Assembly (NCBI GenBank): GCA_017516745.1
Contig: JAFXBF010000014.1
Location: 1-64,000 of the forward strand
Source: Clostridia bacterium
GTDB lineage: Bacteria; Bacillota; Clostridia; Oscillospirales; Acutalibacteraceae
Reading direction: 5' to 3'
DNA length: 64,000 nucleotides
In this document: positions 63,068-64,000 of the stretch, in pieces
Layout: every line of letters begins with the position of its first letter
Numbering within the stretch: position 1 is the stretch's first letter
Program-made: the position numbers and the translations under genes
The notes under the pieces: generated by a model
Databases searched by the model: none
What the model saw: the letters and a program-made list of their open reading frames with translations, nothing else
What the model was told of the DNA's origin: nothing

Positions 63068-63144
63068 TGGTAGCGGCAGTGGGACTTGAACCTACGACAC
63101 TCCGGGTATGAACCGAATGCTCTAGCCAACTGAGCTATGCCGCC
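63068..63144 (-). tRNA. tRNA-Met (CAU)
   Basis: 77 bases with encoded CCA. Acceptor GGCGGCA/TGCCGCT, anticodon loop TTCATAC, T-loop GTTCAAGTC. Not an initiator (fully paired first base pair). A tRNA-Ile2 read as CAU before modification cannot be fully excluded. A 10-bp hairpin (63042-63062) separates it from tRNA-Glu. Confidence 0.93.
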
Positions 63145-63159
63145 ACAAAACGCTTGCTT

Positions 63160-63188
63160 ATTATATTATAACCAAACGCATTTGTCAA
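63160..63188 (-). promoter_or_regulatory. Consensus promoter of the tRNA-Met/tRNA-Glu unit
   Basis: TTGACA, 17 bases, TATAAT on the minus strand. Confidence 0.85.
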
Positions 63189-63403
63189 TACTTATTTATA
63201 AAAAAATTAAAAAATTTTGTCAATTTGTTTTATGTTGCTGAAAGGATTTTAAAGAAATACCGCAGTGCATTTGAAACATTGGAAAAAATAGAACTCGAAC
63301 AAGAGTAGGGTCGCTTCACTTTCTTGACCGTAATTTGCCGTTATATTGCTTTTACGGCGGACAATTCGTGAATTGTCCCTACGGGTTGATATAACAATAA
63401 AAC
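63189..63403. other. Gene-free interval between tRNA-Met and the acyl-CoA ligase
   Basis: It holds an AT-rich stretch and a 23-codon coding-like tail without a start (63238-63309, AERILKKYRSAFETLEK...). It also holds a GTCGCTTCACTTTCTTG trace of the repeat core and a GGACAATTC/GAATTGTCC palindrome (63359-63378). Confidence 0.35.
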
Positions 63404-63433
63404 GAGGTATGAACCGTAAAGAGTTCATACCTC
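63404..63433 (-). terminator. Terminator of the acyl-CoA ligase gene
   Basis: GAGGTATGAAC pairs with GTTCATACCTC; TTTTATTGTT on the minus strand. Confidence 0.75.
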
Positions 63434-63444
63434 ATTGATTTATA

Positions 63445-63497
63445 TTCGGAGCGAAGCGACCCTTAATTTTGAATTTTGCACTTTGCATTTTGCATTG
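63445..63497. repeat. Heptad-armed repeat, fragment L (right half)
   Basis: CGGAGCGAAGCGACCC core followed by TTTTGCACTTTGCATTTTGCA; the left arm is missing. Confidence 0.65.
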
Positions 63498-63529
63498 TGA
63501 ACTGATAAAAATTCATAATTTTAATCAGT

Positions 63530-64000
63530 TCACTCCGTTCCGTCGGTGAAGTTTTCTTCCTTGAAGCGGAGAATTTTCTTTGATGCGCTCTTGAGGAATT
63601 CCTTACGGCGCAGGGTGAAGCTCTTGATGTGCTTATACTGCGGAAGCTTTCTGTTGACCTCTTTTACAACCTCTTTAAACAGGGTCTGGAGGTCGTCCTC
63701 GGTGTAGTCGTCCCTGCCGAGAACTGCTCTGACCTCTTCATCATCGGGGAAGATTGAAGCCTTGACTATTGTTTCGCCCTTTGCGTTTGTGTCAGCGTAA
63801 ACCATTGCCTCGTTAACAACGGAGTTGAGGGTGAGGTGGTATTCAAGCTCTTCGGGGTAGATATTTTTGCCGTTTTCGGTAACGATAACGTTCTTGATTC
63901 GGCCGCTGATATAAAACCTTCCCTTTTCGTCAAGCCTTGCAAGGTCGCCCGTGTGGAGGAAGCCGTCGCTGTCGAGAACCTCGTCGGTTGCCTGCTGATT
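63530..64000 (-). CDS. AMP-binding acyl-CoA ligase, C-terminal part (cut by window edge)
   Basis: 156 residues of the C-terminus; the gene continues past base 64000. The frame is open to the edge and contains the ANL-superfamily hallmark HTGDLARLDEKGRFYISGR (shown in part: FLHTGDLARLDE) and the A8 hinge region GRIKNVIVTENGKNIYPEE. The C-terminal domain keeps a late Lys (SKKILRF) that acts in adenylation. The closest type is long-chain fatty acid-CoA ligase. Internal Met at 63805 is not the start. Confidence 0.85.
   Translation of the reverse strand, partial: NQQATDEVLDSDGFLHTGDLARLDEKGRFYISGRIKNVIVTENGKNIYPEELEYHLTLNSVVNEAMVYADTNAKGETIVKASIFPDDEEVRAVLGRDDYTEDDLQTLFKEVVKEVNRKLPQYKHIKSFTLRRKEFLKSASKKILRFKEENFTDGTE

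Noticed and set aside
63238..63309. Small protein ending AERILKKYRSAFETLEK...
   Set aside because: Coding-like tail of about 23 codons but no ATG/GTG with ribosome site; at most a gene remnant.

Overview
The window looks like a chromosomal segment of an anaerobic gut-type Bacillota (class Clostridia, probably the Oscillospiraceae/Ruminococcaceae side). The evidence is consensus TTGACA/TATAAT promoters with strong GGAGG ribosome sites, a diaminopimelate dehydrogenase, a BmpA-type nucleoside ABC system, a PDTG-type wall-sorting tail, DUF4474 and BspA-type leucine-rich proteins, an OhrR-type regulator, and intracellular hemicellulose enzymes without signal peptides. I see no transposase, integrase, phage gene or CRISPR array. 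The taxonomic assignment is inference.

Layout: 0.1-1.6 kb, a small membrane protein behind LexA-like boxes, then a D-2-hydroxyacid dehydrogenase. 2.0-7.1 kb, a nucleoside-type ABC importer (lipoprotein, double ATPase, two permeases). 7.1-11.0 kb, glycerol kinase, a malate/lactate dehydrogenase and malic enzyme. 11.2-15.8 kb, an XRE regulator with two identical operators, prfB plus a coupled membrane protein, a RING-like/DUF2628 protein, and galU. 15.8-21.5 kb, envelope lipoprotein, PDTG wall protein, metallo-beta-lactamase-fold hydrolase, a secreted PHP protein bracketed by two tiny proteins, and a Cu/Zn SOD. 21.9-32.1 kb (mostly minus), tRNA-Pro, flavoprotein, phosphodiesterase, a GT8-VTT fusion, serS, a Nif3-like protein, rhaA, a CREST-type membrane protein and a secreted metallophosphatase. 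32.3-38 kb, a PHP phosphatase, ispE, ohrR-trxA, ddh, an orphan A-rich transcription unit and a TVP38-type protein. 38-44 kb, a Ca2+ P-type ATPase, a GPH-like symporter and an LRR protein. 44-50 kb, rsfS-leuS, a GH43-like secreted enzyme, a Mrp ATPase and a DUF4474 protein. 50-61 kb, a flavin-binding oxidase-like protein, GH3, an acyltransferase, purF, GtrA, a lipoprotein, an MreB-like protein, a GH51 arabinofuranosidase and a sulfatase. 61-64 kb, a secreted metallophosphoesterase, a hemolysin III protein, tRNA-Met and tRNA-Glu, and the C-terminus of an acyl-CoA ligase.

The physiology reads as uptake of nucleosides and short plant-wall oligosaccharides, intracellular hydrolysis (GH3, GH51, sulfatase, rhamnose isomerase), C3/C4 interconversion through malic enzyme, and several exported phosphoesterases. 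The least explained material is intergenic. One dispersed repeat family (about 12 copies or fragments) has inverted arms built from 7-bp tandem units around GC-rich hairpin cores. A second family (2 copies) is a chain of about six hairpins whose stems change in a compensatory way between copies. At 36.8-37.3 kb there is a promoter-to-terminator unit with no convincing ORF. These three, plus the LexA-box membrane protein and the GT8-VTT fusion, are the best leads.
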